A stretch of DNA of 64,000 nt from positions 1,612,001 to 1,676,000 of the forward strand of contig NZ_SHNN01000001.1 of assembly GCF_026262625.1 (NCBI RefSeq), written 5' to 3'. The DNA comes from Candidatus Litorirhabdus singularis (GTDB lineage: Bacteria; Pseudomonadota; Gammaproteobacteria; Pseudomonadales; Halieaceae). The notes below the pieces were generated by a model. The model saw only the letters and a list, made by a program, of their open reading frames with translations, did not search any database and was not told the DNA's origin. Positions 29,830 through 38,187 of the stretch are shown in pieces. Position numbers and translations under genes: made by a program. Each line of letters opens with the position of its first letter. Position 1 is the stretch's first letter.

Positions 29830-30932
29830 CGGCTGGCGATGCGATTGTTCACTTTACGCATGTAAACCGGCTCTACCAGCTGGCCGACAGTCACGTACTC
29901 CTGACCGACCGTAATCAGGTTGGCAGTATCGGGCAGCCCGGTAATCCACACACCGTCTGCGGCGTCCTCGATAATGCTTACCTCATTGAATTCGACGCGA
30001 TTCGCCGCATCCAGGGTTCTGATGCCCAGCGCACCGCTGTCGCTTAGGGTCAGCAGTGAGGATGAGATCAGGTGGGCGTGCACCTCATCGAGCCCAACCT
30101 CAATGTTGACGGTCAGCCCGGACCTGAGGCTGTAGTCTGAGTTATCCACTGTGATCTCAACAGGATAGGTACGGGTAACAGGATCGCTTTGCTTGCCAAT
30201 AAAAGAAAGTTGCCCGCTAATCGCGCGGCCATTTCTAGTATCGCCGGACACCGTGCTGCCGAGCTCCAAGCTCTCGACCTCTGCTTCCGTGACATGTGCC
30301 AGCACCAACATGGGATTGAGGTCCATCAGAGTGGCGCAGGAGGCGCCTGGCGTCGCGTAGTCGCCTACATTGAGGTGAATGTGCTCGATAACGCCGTCAA
30401 ACGGTGCGGTGATACGGGTCCTCTCCAGGTTCAGCACCTGCCGATGCAATTCTGCTCTGGCGGCCTCCTGGCGTGCCTCGGTCGACGCTGTAGCTACCTC
30501 AGACAGCAGACTTTGCTTGCCCAGCTTCAAGCTTCCGGCATGCTCGATTCTGGCTTGCTCATACCCGGCGCGGGCTTCTGCAACGGCAACTTCGCGGTCA
30601 TCTACCGTTATTTCACAGAGCAATTGGCCCTGACTAACGCGCATGCCTCTCTCTACCGGCTGGGAAATGACTTTCCCGGCGATTTCAGCGCTAACCTCCA
30701 CGGTTCTTTTACTTTCGGTGCTGCCACGCAGAACCACGTGACGCGTTCGCAGCTCTGAGTTCATAACGGTCACACGAACTTTGCTGAGTTCGTTTTGCTC
30801 GAAACCAATAGTCTCCGGGGCGGCACTCACAGCCTGCGGCGTAGATTTTGTGTCATTGGTAATGAGGCCGGATCCCAACCACAGCAACAAGACTATTGCG
30901 ATAATCGAAGCGGAGACGATGTTCTTGGACAT
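29826..30932 (-). CDS. RND periplasmic adaptor (membrane fusion protein, HlyD/AcrA-like)
   Basis: A 368-residue protein with an N-terminal membrane helix (SIIAIVLLLWLGSGLI). The order is beta-barrel strand, lipoyl half (SAEIAGKVISQPVERGMRVSQGQLLCEI), a short alpha-hairpin (VAEARAGYEQARIEHAGSLKLGKQSLLSEVATASTEARQE split around residues 120-165), the second lipoyl half (ITAPFDGVIEHIHLNVGDYATPG) and a C-terminal barrel. It links the permease to an outer-membrane channel. A four-base overlap with the permease gene shows an operon. A 10-bp inverted repeat upstream may be the regulatory site. Confidence 0.9.
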   Translation of the reverse strand: MSKNIVSASIIAIVLLLWLGSGLITNDTKSTPQAVSAAPETIGFEQNELSKVRVTVMNSELRTRHVVLRGSTESKRTVEVSAEIAGKVISQPVERGMRVSQGQLLCEITVDDREVAVAEARAGYEQARIEHAGSLKLGKQSLLSEVATASTEARQEAARAELHRQVLNLERTRITAPFDGVIEHIHLNVGDYATPGASCATLMDLNPMLVLAHVTEAEVESLELGSTVSGDTRNGRAISGQLSFIGKQSDPVTRTYPVEITVDNSDYSLRSGLTVNIEVGLDEVHAHLISSSLLTLSDSGALGIRTLDAANRVEFNEVSIIEDAADGVWITGLPDTANLITVGQEYVTVGQLVEPVYMRKVNNRIASR

Positions 30933-30994
30933 ACTTGGTTTCCTGGTTGCCGAGTTTGATCGGCTGTAAAAATGGTTGTTGGGCTTCTGGCGAG

Positions 30995-31044
30995 TTATTG
31001 CGCGGGCATAACCGGCCTTTAATGATGCTTGTTACGCGCAATAA
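30995..31044. promoter_or_regulatory. Perfect 10-bp inverted repeat upstream of the efflux operon
   Basis: TTATTGCGCG (30995-31004) and CGCGCAATAA (31035-31044) are exact reverse complements, 30 bases apart and 63-112 bases before the adaptor's ATG. Candidate operator pair or mRNA-leader stem. The rest of the 30933-31258 stretch shows no gene, and no dedicated regulator gene adjoins the operon. Confidence 0.4.
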
Positions 31045-31258
31045 TCCAAATTGGACGACTCAATTTAGTGATTTCCAGTGACGTTCACGCAAGCGGACAA
31101 GATTGGCCTAGAGAACGTCTAGCTTGTGGCGCTCGACTGGAATCGTGGAGGCTGTACGGGGGTGTCACATGCGGGGGGTATCAGGTATTTAGAGCAAACA
31201 AAGGGCCGTACACTCTCGTGAACTGCACAGGGTTCGGGGCGAGAAGCCCCTGGGGGTT

Positions 31259-31563
31259 CTAGTCCATGATCGTGACTCCACCAGTTGCTACGCTATTCAT
31301 TACGCCGAATACCTTCAGATCACCTTTCTCAGCCAGCCAGCCAGCCCAGACAACAGGGTGCTGCGCTCCAGTATATTGGCGAGTGTGCTGGTCAGGTTGC
31401 CCACTTCAACGCTGTCACAAGCACCTTTGACCGCGCCGCACTCGCTGTGGCCTAACACCAGTATGAGCTTCGAGCCTGCCACACTGGCGGCACATTCCAT
31501 GCTGCCCAGCAGATCGGTGGTAATAAAGTTGCAGGCAATTCGCGGCGAGAAGATATAGATTTC
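31259..31563 (-). pseudogene. Decayed beta-class carbonic anhydrase
   Basis: Read on the minus strand, a segment from IYIFSPRIACNF through TDLLGSMECAASVAGSK and VLGHSECGAVKGACDSVEVGNLTSTL matches the middle of beta-carbonic anhydrases, including the zinc ligands His and Cys of H-x-x-C. The N-terminal part with the first zinc motif (C-x-D-S-R) is missing, and about 35-40 codons after GNLT appear deleted, joining it to ERSTLLSGLAG. There the frame breaks at a (CAGC)4 tract on the plus strand (31332-31349 region). In the next frame the expected tail continues: LAEKGDLKVFGVMNSVATGG and a stop at 31259-31261. Three separate lesions make a functional product very unlikely. Confidence 0.72.
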
Positions 31564-31675
31564 ACGAAAGTCAGGTCTATGCGATCTTCTAGGACGAATA
31601 TCTTTATATTTACGCTGTATAGGTCTGCGGTGACTAATCACCTTTGGGCGGGGTCGCTCGGAGAGTAGACGCCTC

Positions 31676-32671
31676 TTAGCGCACGTAAGCGCGAGGGCTG
31701 GTTCCCGTCCAGCGCTTGAACGCGCGAAAAAATGAAGATGGATCGGAGAAGCCGGCACGGGTGGCTACTTCATCGACACTCATAGAACCCTGTACCAGGT
31801 AGTGGATTGCGGTGTCACGTCGGACGGCGTCCTTGATGGTTTGATAAGTACTACCTTCACTCAGCAACCTTCGCTTCAAGGTAGTGGGTGAGCAGTCCAG
31901 CGAACTGGAGATACCCTTGAAACTAGGAAATTCGCCTGCGACTTTTTCCTTGAGGATATTTCGGATTTGCGCAGTCAGGGTCTCGTCAGAGTCGAGTTCC
32001 GACATCAAATGAATACCCGCGTTCTGGAGAAAAACACATAAGCTTTGTTCATCCTGCTTGATTCTTGCGTCCAAATAGTCAGAATTAAAAAGGATGTAGT
32101 TTTCCTGTTGCGCAAATTTGATTTTGGCGTTGAAAAGTGAATTGTAGTCGCTGGCGTAAAAGGGACGTTTTCGTCTGAGGCTAACTTCTTCAATGAGCAC
32201 TGTTTGGTCCGTTACCCAGCTACTCAGTCTATGGGCAACAGCCAGCGCTAGCATAACAAACAGATCTTCTGAGTAAACTTCTGCAGCTTGTGGCGTAAGC
32301 GTAAGTCTTGCGTAGCGTGCTCCGCGCGTAAGTTCCAACGATATTCCTGGGTTGGCTATCGCGGCATATTTGGCCATACGTTTTAGAAAATGCTCTAAGC
32401 GTTCACAGTTGATGCAAGCGTGACACAACATGGCAAAAGTGCCAGGTTTCATTGGCTTTTTAAGCAGGCCAAGGTTCTCGTCCTGAAGTTTCAGGGCCAC
32501 ATAGCCTGTAAAGCGAAGATAGTCAGAGCGTGGTATGCGAGCTTTTTCCTCCTGGAGGAGTTCTTTGGGGAAAGCAATTTTGCTCAAAAACACCTCTGGA
32601 TCGCAGTCGCGATGCGCTAGTGCGTCCAGCATCGTGCTGATGTAGTGTGCAGGGACAGTTGTTATCTCCAT
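31676..32671 (-). CDS. AraC-family transcriptional regulator
   Basis: A 331-residue regulator with an N-terminal ~210-residue effector domain of the type found in OruR/ArgR-like AraC members (YLRFTGYVALKLQDENLGLL; PMKPGTFAMLCHACI). The C-terminal double helix-turn-helix spans ~235-331, with SSSLDCSPTTLKRRLLSEG as first and VDEVATRAGFSDPSSFFRAFKRWTG as second, split here by the usual GFS-x-x-SFFRAFK core. It diverges from the TonB receptor gene with a 357-base shared promoter region, so it probably controls the receptor and the acyl-CoA dehydrogenase genes. The ligand may be a fatty or sterol-like acid by context, which is inference. Confidence 0.88.
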   Translation of the reverse strand: MEITTVPAHYISTMLDALAHRDCDPEVFLSKIAFPKELLQEEKARIPRSDYLRFTGYVALKLQDENLGLLKKPMKPGTFAMLCHACINCERLEHFLKRMAKYAAIANPGISLELTRGARYARLTLTPQAAEVYSEDLFVMLALAVAHRLSSWVTDQTVLIEEVSLRRKRPFYASDYNSLFNAKIKFAQQENYILFNSDYLDARIKQDEQSLCVFLQNAGIHLMSELDSDETLTAQIRNILKEKVAGEFPSFKGISSSLDCSPTTLKRRLLSEGSTYQTIKDAVRRDTAIHYLVQGSMSVDEVATRAGFSDPSSFFRAFKRWTGTSPRAYVR

Positions 32672-33028
32672 TGTCGCCTAAATCGACCCTCCCAAATTAT
32701 CTTCCAACAAACCTCGGCGCGAGGAAATCCGTGTGATAAAGGTGCAGCTTCACCTATGATTATCGCACTTTGCGGACGTATGCAGGTCAATACGCCCGGC
32801 GGCAACGCTCTGGTTAGAATATAGAGCACCATGGCCTCTAGAACCAGAAATATTGGTCCCTGCGGCCACTCCCCTGATCGAACCGGAAGCGTACGATAAG
32901 CGCCAAAATGTTCATGCAACAGGGCGACGCAGCAGGGCTCGGCTTAAAGCCGGGAGAGTGGCGGGCAATCTTGTGTCAGGGGCGGTTTTCCAAGGACTTT
33001 CACGATATCCATAGAGGGTAACAATAAG
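32672..33028. other. Divergent promoter region between AraC regulator and TonB receptor
   Basis: No coding frame is supported. It must hold the promoters of both flanking genes; a GAGGGTAAC ribosome site is visible before the receptor ATG. I saw no clear direct or inverted repeat that could be named as the AraC site. Confidence 0.5.
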
Positions 33029-35386
33029 ATGATTAAAATCACCAGCAGGAGCTTCGTATTCACCAGCATGGCTTTGGCCATCACCGCAGCGTTAGATGTA
33101 GCAGCACAGCCGATGCTAGAGGAGGTTATCGTAACCGCCACCAAGCGTGAAGCGAGCATGCAAGATGTGCCAATTGCTATCTCGATGATGAATGGTGAGA
33201 AAATCATGGAGCAAGGTATCCAGTCTCTGGAAGAGCTGGCTATCTTTATGCCTAATGTCCATATTGCCGAGGGAGGAGCCGGTGATCAGTTGTTTATTCG
33301 GGGCGTTGGCTCGGGCATTAACTACGGGTTTGAGCAGTCTGTAGGAACCTTTATCGATGGCGTTTACTTCGGCCGGGGACAGGCGTCGCGTAGTACATTT
33401 TTGGATATCGAGCGGGTTGAGGTATTGAAAGGGCCTCAGAGTACTTTGTTTGGCAAGAACACGGTGGCGGGGGCCATTAACATCACGACAAGGCGGCCGA
33501 CCGATGAGTTTGAGGGGGTCGTGGAAGCCACCCTAGAGCCCGAATTTGACGGCTGGAGCACCACGCTCACCCTTTCCGGTCCACTCAACGATAACTTTGG
33601 CGCTCGTTTGGTGCTCAAGCAAGAGGAAACTGATGGCTACATGAGCAACACCTTCACCGGCGATGACGAAAGAACTGTAGAGAACACAGTAGGCCGCCTT
33701 GTTCTCGCTTGGACTCCATCCGATAGTCTGGATGTAACGTTGAAGTACGAAACGGGTGAAACAAAGGCACGCGGCCGGCAGGATGTGGTTTCAATTGCAA
33801 CAGACTTTGCGGTTGGGCGATATCAGGCTGCTGACCCAAATTTTTCCGCCGGTTTTGGTTATGACAAGTCTTCAAAGAATATCGGCGGGGTGCGGCCCGA
33901 TACCGATGTCCATGACAGCGAATGGAACATTGTTACGCTCACCGCGGAGTGGTTGGTTGGCGAGCACTCGATCAAGTCGATCACTGGCTACGTTGATTAT
34001 GAATTCAGCAATTATCTGGACTCCGATTACGGTCCGCTGGCTTTTCTGGGGCGGGGACGAGATGAGAAACACGAGCAGTTCACGCAGGAATTTTTACTTT
34101 CCTCCCCCACGGGCGGCACTATTGAGTACTTGGCGGGGCTCTATTATCAGAGTGAAGAGTTAGAGCACGAGCGTTACACAGACGCGGTATTGTCAGCTGC
34201 CGGTATCGGGACTGGTAGCTTGGATGCCAGCGGTCTCGGAAACTTTGAGCAGGATGCGGAAACACTGTCGGCATTCACGCAGCTTACCTGGCACATTAGC
34301 GATTCGTTCCGGGCAATAGGTGGCCTTCGATACTCGGCTGACGAGAAAGAGATGACCAAGGATGCTTTCGTTACGGATCTGTTCACCGATACGCCAAATA
34401 ATCAGCTGGCCGGGATTTATGATCAGGTTTTGAATTTTTCTACGGATCATTTCATGGGGCCAGACGGCGCGACAGTCTGTGAAGGCGTAGCCTACGTCTG
34501 TACCGATTACCCAGATTTTGATAACGAGCGTACGGAGAGTCACTGGACTGGCGACGTGACGCTACAATGGGATGCTACCGATGAGATTATGACCTACTTC
34601 AAAGTAGGTAATGGCTACAAGGCGGGTGGTTTTGATGAGGCAAACGGTCGCGGGCTTATTGATGCACAAGAGTACGGTGATGAAACAGTTCTGTCCTATG
34701 AGCTGGGTGCCAAGCTGGATTTACTGGATGGCCGTGCACGTATGACTTTTGCTGCATTCCAGAGTGAATTTGAAGATCTGCAAGTTAGTGCGTTTGATGG
34801 AAATGCCGGCTTTATTGTAGGCAACGCTGCAGAATCTGAAGTGAAAGGCCTGGAAGTTGATGGGATGCTGGCGATTACCGATGAACTGACCTTTATGGCC
34901 AGCCTGGCTTATCTTGATGCCTCTTACACTTCCTTTGAAGATGCGGCATGTAATGAACCGCAGGTACAGGAATTTATCGCCGCGGGTGGTGCTAGAGCGG
35001 ATTGCCTACAAGATCTCTCAGGTGAGGCACTGCAATTTTCGCCTGAATGGTCGGCCCACATTGGTTTGGATTACGCTACGCAACTGGGTAGTAACATGGA
35101 GCTGCGCATGGGTCTTGATGCAATGTACTCAGACGCCTATGAGGTTGCCAACGATCTTGATCCCGCGGTCGCCCAGGGTTCTTTCAGCAAGATTAACGCG
35201 CGTATCGCCTTACTAAGCCTTGAGGACACCTGGAGCGTTGCGGTATTGGGTAAGAACCTTACCGATGAAGCCACCACGACGTGGGGCAATGATGTACCGT
35301 TGGCGGGGCAGGGCTTCAGTGAGACCTACTTTCAGCATATTGATGCACCGCGCAGCTATGAGTTGCAGGTACGGTATCGATTCTGA
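33029..35386 (+). CDS. TonB-dependent outer-membrane receptor
   Basis: A 785-residue receptor. Signal peptide (SFVFTSMALAITAALDVAAQ), TonB-box-like LEEVIVTATKRE, plug domain (VPIAISMMNGEKIMEQGIQSL... and VEVLKGPQSTLFGKNTVAGAIN, each family hallmarks), then a 22-strand barrel ending ELQVRYRF with a terminal Phe. The plug and barrel style (ATKREASMQDVPIAIS) is that of the large receptor class used by marine and sphingomonad-like bacteria for organic substrates rather than siderophores alone. Downstream acyl-CoA dehydrogenases on the same strand suggest uptake of a lipid or sterol-like compound. Confidence 0.92.
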   Translation: MIKITSRSFVFTSMALAITAALDVAAQPMLEEVIVTATKREASMQDVPIAISMMNGEKIMEQGIQSLEELAIFMPNVHIAEGGAGDQLFIRGVGSGINYGFEQSVGTFIDGVYFGRGQASRSTFLDIERVEVLKGPQSTLFGKNTVAGAINITTRRPTDEFEGVVEATLEPEFDGWSTTLTLSGPLNDNFGARLVLKQEETDGYMSNTFTGDDERTVENTVGRLVLAWTPSDSLDVTLKYETGETKARGRQDVVSIATDFAVGRYQAADPNFSAGFGYDKSSKNIGGVRPDTDVHDSEWNIVTLTAEWLVGEHSIKSITGYVDYEFSNYLDSDYGPLAFLGRGRDEKHEQFTQEFLLSSPTGGTIEYLAGLYYQSEELEHERYTDAVLSAAGIGTGSLDASGLGNFEQDAETLSAFTQLTWHISDSFRAIGGLRYSADEKEMTKDAFVTDLFTDTPNNQLAGIYDQVLNFSTDHFMGPDGATVCEGVAYVCTDYPDFDNERTESHWTGDVTLQWDATDEIMTYFKVGNGYKAGGFDEANGRGLIDAQEYGDETVLSYELGAKLDLLDGRARMTFAAFQSEFEDLQVSAFDGNAGFIVGNAAESEVKGLEVDGMLAITDELTFMASLAYLDASYTSFEDAACNEPQVQEFIAAGGARADCLQDLSGEALQFSPEWSAHIGLDYATQLGSNMELRMGLDAMYSDAYEVANDLDPAVAQGSFSKINARIALLSLEDTWSVAVLGKNLTDEATTTWGNDVPLAGQGFSETYFQHIDAPRSYELQVRYRF

Positions 35387-35471
35387 TCTTCAAATATGAC
35401 TGAAATCTGAGATCTTCAATTAGTTTGTTTCGGGGCTCAATGAATTCGGGCTCCTTTTTAGAGGGTGTGAT

Positions 35472-36584
35472 GTGAGTGAGTACTCCCAAGAGGATCGACA
35501 GGCTATTTGCGCCAGTTTCGCGCGGCTGCTTGAAGAGAACGCTAACGAGCCCAAGCTGCGTGAGTTGATCGAAACCCGTTCGGGGTTCGATCGCGAGCTG
35601 TGGCAGAAGATGGCCGATATGGGCCTGACGGGCATTACAATAGCTCCTGAGCACTCCGGCGCCGGCGGCAGTCTTGAGGAGGTTGAAGCACTGCTGGAAA
35701 TTGCAGGCGGCTTCTTGCTGTGCGGGCCGTTTATCGAGAGCTGCGTGATTGCTCCGGCGTTATTACTCGCCTGCGAAGACCAGGAGTTTGCTGGGCAGCA
35801 CCTGCAGGCTATTGCTGCCGGCAGCTCAATATTCGCGGTCGCGGGTTGTGGAAGTTCGGGTGATTGGGACGAGCTGCCAGACGTAGTTGCAGAGCAGCAA
35901 GACGGTCACTGGTGCCTTAGTGGCAGTGCCCATTTTGTTGCTTATGCCAACGTTGCCGATCACTGTTTGGTCGCCGCTAATGTCCAGGGCGAGATCGGAG
36001 TCTTCCTGGTGGCTATGGAGGATCCTGCCATAACCGCTACCTTGCATAAAAGCTCTGATCCAACGCAGCGACTGTCGACTTTAAGCTTCGATAGTGTTCG
36101 AGCCACTCGCTTGGCGGGAGTAGACGAACAGGCGTGGTCCGGGGCTCTTGTCAACGGCTTGGTGGCACTGGCCGGGGAGCAAGTGGGTGGGGCCCAGCGA
36201 ATTTTTACTATCACCATTGAATATCTTAAAATCCGGCATCAGTTTGGCCAAGCTATAGGTAGCTTTCAGTCGCTGAAACATATGGCTGCAGACCTTTTGG
36301 TTGAGCTGGAGTCTGCAACCAGCGTCGCTCGTCATGCGGCTCGCGCCATTGCCGCAGGCAATGAAGACGCAGCGACGATGAGCTATCTGGCTGCTTTTAC
36401 CTGCGCAGACAACTATCGAAGAATCGCTGCGGACGCCATTCAGTTGCACGGCGGTATTGCTTACACCGTTGAGCACCCCGCGCACTTGTACTGGCGTCGG
36501 GCCCAGTCCGGACAATGGGCTTATTGCTCATCTGATCGACTGCGCGACTTGTATCTCGCTGAAATGGAGAAAAACCATGAGTGA
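35472..36584 (+). CDS. Acyl-CoA dehydrogenase, first of a coupled pair
   Basis: A 370-residue flavoprotein starting at GTG 35472 behind an AGAGGGTG ribosome site; the ATG two bases upstream is out of frame and stops at once. Features: N-terminal helical domain (FARLLEENANEPKLRE), middle beta domain, and C-terminal helical domain with QFGQAIGSFQSLKHMAADL and QLHGGIAYTVEHPAHLYWRRA. The Glu in TVEH sits where FadE-type enzymes of steroid/cholate side-chain degradation carry the catalytic base. It overlaps the next dehydrogenase gene by eight bases. Paired, overlapping dehydrogenase genes often form heterotetramers, so the two products may be one enzyme. Confidence 0.85.
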   Translation: MSEYSQEDRQAICASFARLLEENANEPKLRELIETRSGFDRELWQKMADMGLTGITIAPEHSGAGGSLEEVEALLEIAGGFLLCGPFIESCVIAPALLLACEDQEFAGQHLQAIAAGSSIFAVAGCGSSGDWDELPDVVAEQQDGHWCLSGSAHFVAYANVADHCLVAANVQGEIGVFLVAMEDPAITATLHKSSDPTQRLSTLSFDSVRATRLAGVDEQAWSGALVNGLVALAGEQVGGAQRIFTITIEYLKIRHQFGQAIGSFQSLKHMAADLLVELESATSVARHAARAIAAGNEDAATMSYLAAFTCADNYRRIAADAIQLHGGIAYTVEHPAHLYWRRAQSGQWAYCSSDRLRDLYLAEMEKNHE

Positions 36585-37749
36585 TAACGTAAAGATTGCC
36601 GTTGAAGAATGGTTGGACAGCCACTGGGACAGTGAGAACCGAAGAGAGCTTGGATCTCAAGCCTACGACGAGCGCAGCTGGTTAACGAAAGTTGTTGATG
36701 CTGGATATGCCGCGCCATCGTGGTCGCGAGAGTGGTTCGGGCTCGGTTTGAATGGAAGAGACGTTCGAGATATTGAAAAAGCTTTTCAGAAAAGGCATGC
36801 ACCCGGTTGGGGTAGAGACCGTTTTCATCTGGGTGCAATAACCATCTACAAGTTGGGGAGTGATGAGCTAAAAGGCGAGCTTCTGCATAAGCTTCTTTGT
36901 GGCCCCATTTGCTGCCTTTTGTACTCTGAGCCGGGCGCAGGTTCGGACATGGCTGGCATTCGCACCCGGGCGGTTAAAGATGGCGAGGATTTTGTCGTTA
37001 ATGGGCAGAAGGTCTGGACGTCAAATGCGAAAGAGGCCGAGTACGGCATGTTATTGACGCGTACTGATATCGATGTTCCGAAGCACGAAGGTATTACGTT
37101 TTTTATCTTCCCGATGAAACAGGAGGGAGTAGAGGTTCGTCCGATCAATCAAATCACCGGTGAATCTGAGTTCAACGAGGTTTTTATTACTGATGCGCGA
37201 GTGCCAGAGCGCTATATTATTGGTGAGTACAATGAGGGGTGGAAATCTTTTCAGGTAGCGATCGCCTCAGAGCGGCTGATCATGGGCATGGGTGTTACGG
37301 CTCGAAGTAGCGGTTTAACCTCGGACAAGTCGCCAGCCCTGCTCAGGCTCGCGAGAAAACATGGCAGACTGGGAGAGGCCAGTCTAAGACAAGAAATTGC
37401 TCAGGCACTGGCATATCGTCAGCTCAATACTCTAAATATGCAGCGTGCTGTTGAAGACATTAAGCAAAATGGTATGTCGTCGTTGATGTCTTTGGGTAAG
37501 TTGTCCATGTCTCGAATTCAGCATGGCGAAGCTCGAATTTCCGCCAAGATACTTGGCCCGCAGGTTTTACTTGAAGACGAAGAGGACGCTCGCAATGCCA
37601 ATTTTGACGCCGCCAAGGCGTATATGAATTCCATTGGTGGCGGTACCGATCAAATTCAGCGAAACATTATTGCAGAGCGTATTTTGGGCCTGCCCAAATC
37701 TGCTGATGTCGATCGTACAATTCCATTCAAGGATGTGAAAACCAGTTGA
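36577..37749 (+). CDS. Acyl-CoA dehydrogenase, second of a coupled pair
   Basis: A 390-residue protein from the ATG at 36577, which lies inside the end of the preceding gene; in-frame starts further upstream would read through that gene and are rejected. Motifs: YSEPGAGSDMAGIRTRA (flavin and substrate contact), VNGQKVWTSNA, and a C-terminal GGGTDQIQRNIIAERILGLPK. The last motif usually reads GT-x-E-I; here Asp-Gln replaces that pair, so the catalytic Glu found in many single-subunit enzymes is not obvious. That would suit a non-base-bearing subunit of an alpha2beta2 enzyme. Same transcript as the first dehydrogenase. Confidence 0.87.
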   Translation: MSDNVKIAVEEWLDSHWDSENRRELGSQAYDERSWLTKVVDAGYAAPSWSREWFGLGLNGRDVRDIEKAFQKRHAPGWGRDRFHLGAITIYKLGSDELKGELLHKLLCGPICCLLYSEPGAGSDMAGIRTRAVKDGEDFVVNGQKVWTSNAKEAEYGMLLTRTDIDVPKHEGITFFIFPMKQEGVEVRPINQITGESEFNEVFITDARVPERYIIGEYNEGWKSFQVAIASERLIMGMGVTARSSGLTSDKSPALLRLARKHGRLGEASLRQEIAQALAYRQLNTLNMQRAVEDIKQNGMSSLMSLGKLSMSRIQHGEARISAKILGPQVLLEDEEDARNANFDAAKAYMNSIGGGTDQIQRNIIAERILGLPKSADVDRTIPFKDVKTS

Positions 37750-37950
37750 TGCGATGTTCATGAGGATCGCGATACACCGCTTAGAATGCAGGCGGCCCTC
37801 ATTAAGCAGGCCTGTCAGGCCGGGTCAATCATGCAGTCCCATGTATATCCCAAACACAATCACGTGAGTGTATTGGCTCCTTCTACACGGGACTCGGTTC
37901 CAGTTGTTAGTGCTGCCTTTGCCGGCGAACCTATCCCCGGTAACTGTGAC
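37750..37950 (+). pseudogene. Remnant C-terminus of an alpha/beta hydrolase (secretory-lipase-like)
   Basis: Directly after the dehydrogenase stop, one frame reads VHEDRDTPLRMQAALIKQ, then ACQAG, then SHVYPKHNHVSVL and FAGEPIPGNC. This resembles the end of secretory-lipase-like or related esterases: the acid loop (usually H-G-D-x-D-x-x-V-P), helix, then the catalytic His in a YP-x-H-x-H-x-S loop, and a closing F-A-G-x-P-x-P-x-x-C. No N-terminal or nucleophile part is present and no start signal fits, so it is a fragment. Stretches 37951-38116 and 38146-38187 show nothing further. Confidence 0.45.
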
Positions 37951-38116
37951 AGCTTGCCGTCTAGGGCCTGCAAGCGCAGAAATCTGCGGCATGCGTATTA
38001 CGGGCCAACGCCTTACCCCAGGGTACGTCTGATTCGATAAAGACTAGGTGAAAATTGCTTTGATGCGGGTCAAGTGCGATCAGGGGTGTCGTTCATAGGC
38101 CCTATTTCGGCCGTCA

Positions 38117-38145
38117 CGAGAGGGCGGGGTTGCCCCGTCCTCTCG
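38117..38145. terminator. Strong stem-loop downstream of the PEP-CTERM gene
   Basis: CGAGAGGGCGGGG (38117-38129), loop TTG, CCCCGTCCTCTCG (38133-38145): 13 pairs with one G-T. It is 43 bases after the stop of the minus-strand PEP-CTERM gene and downstream of the plus-strand dehydrogenases, so it could end transcripts from both sides. No T-run follows in either direction. Confidence 0.5.
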
Positions 38146-38187
38146 CATAGATCAGAAGGTCAAAAATATCTTACTGAGGTGAGTGCC

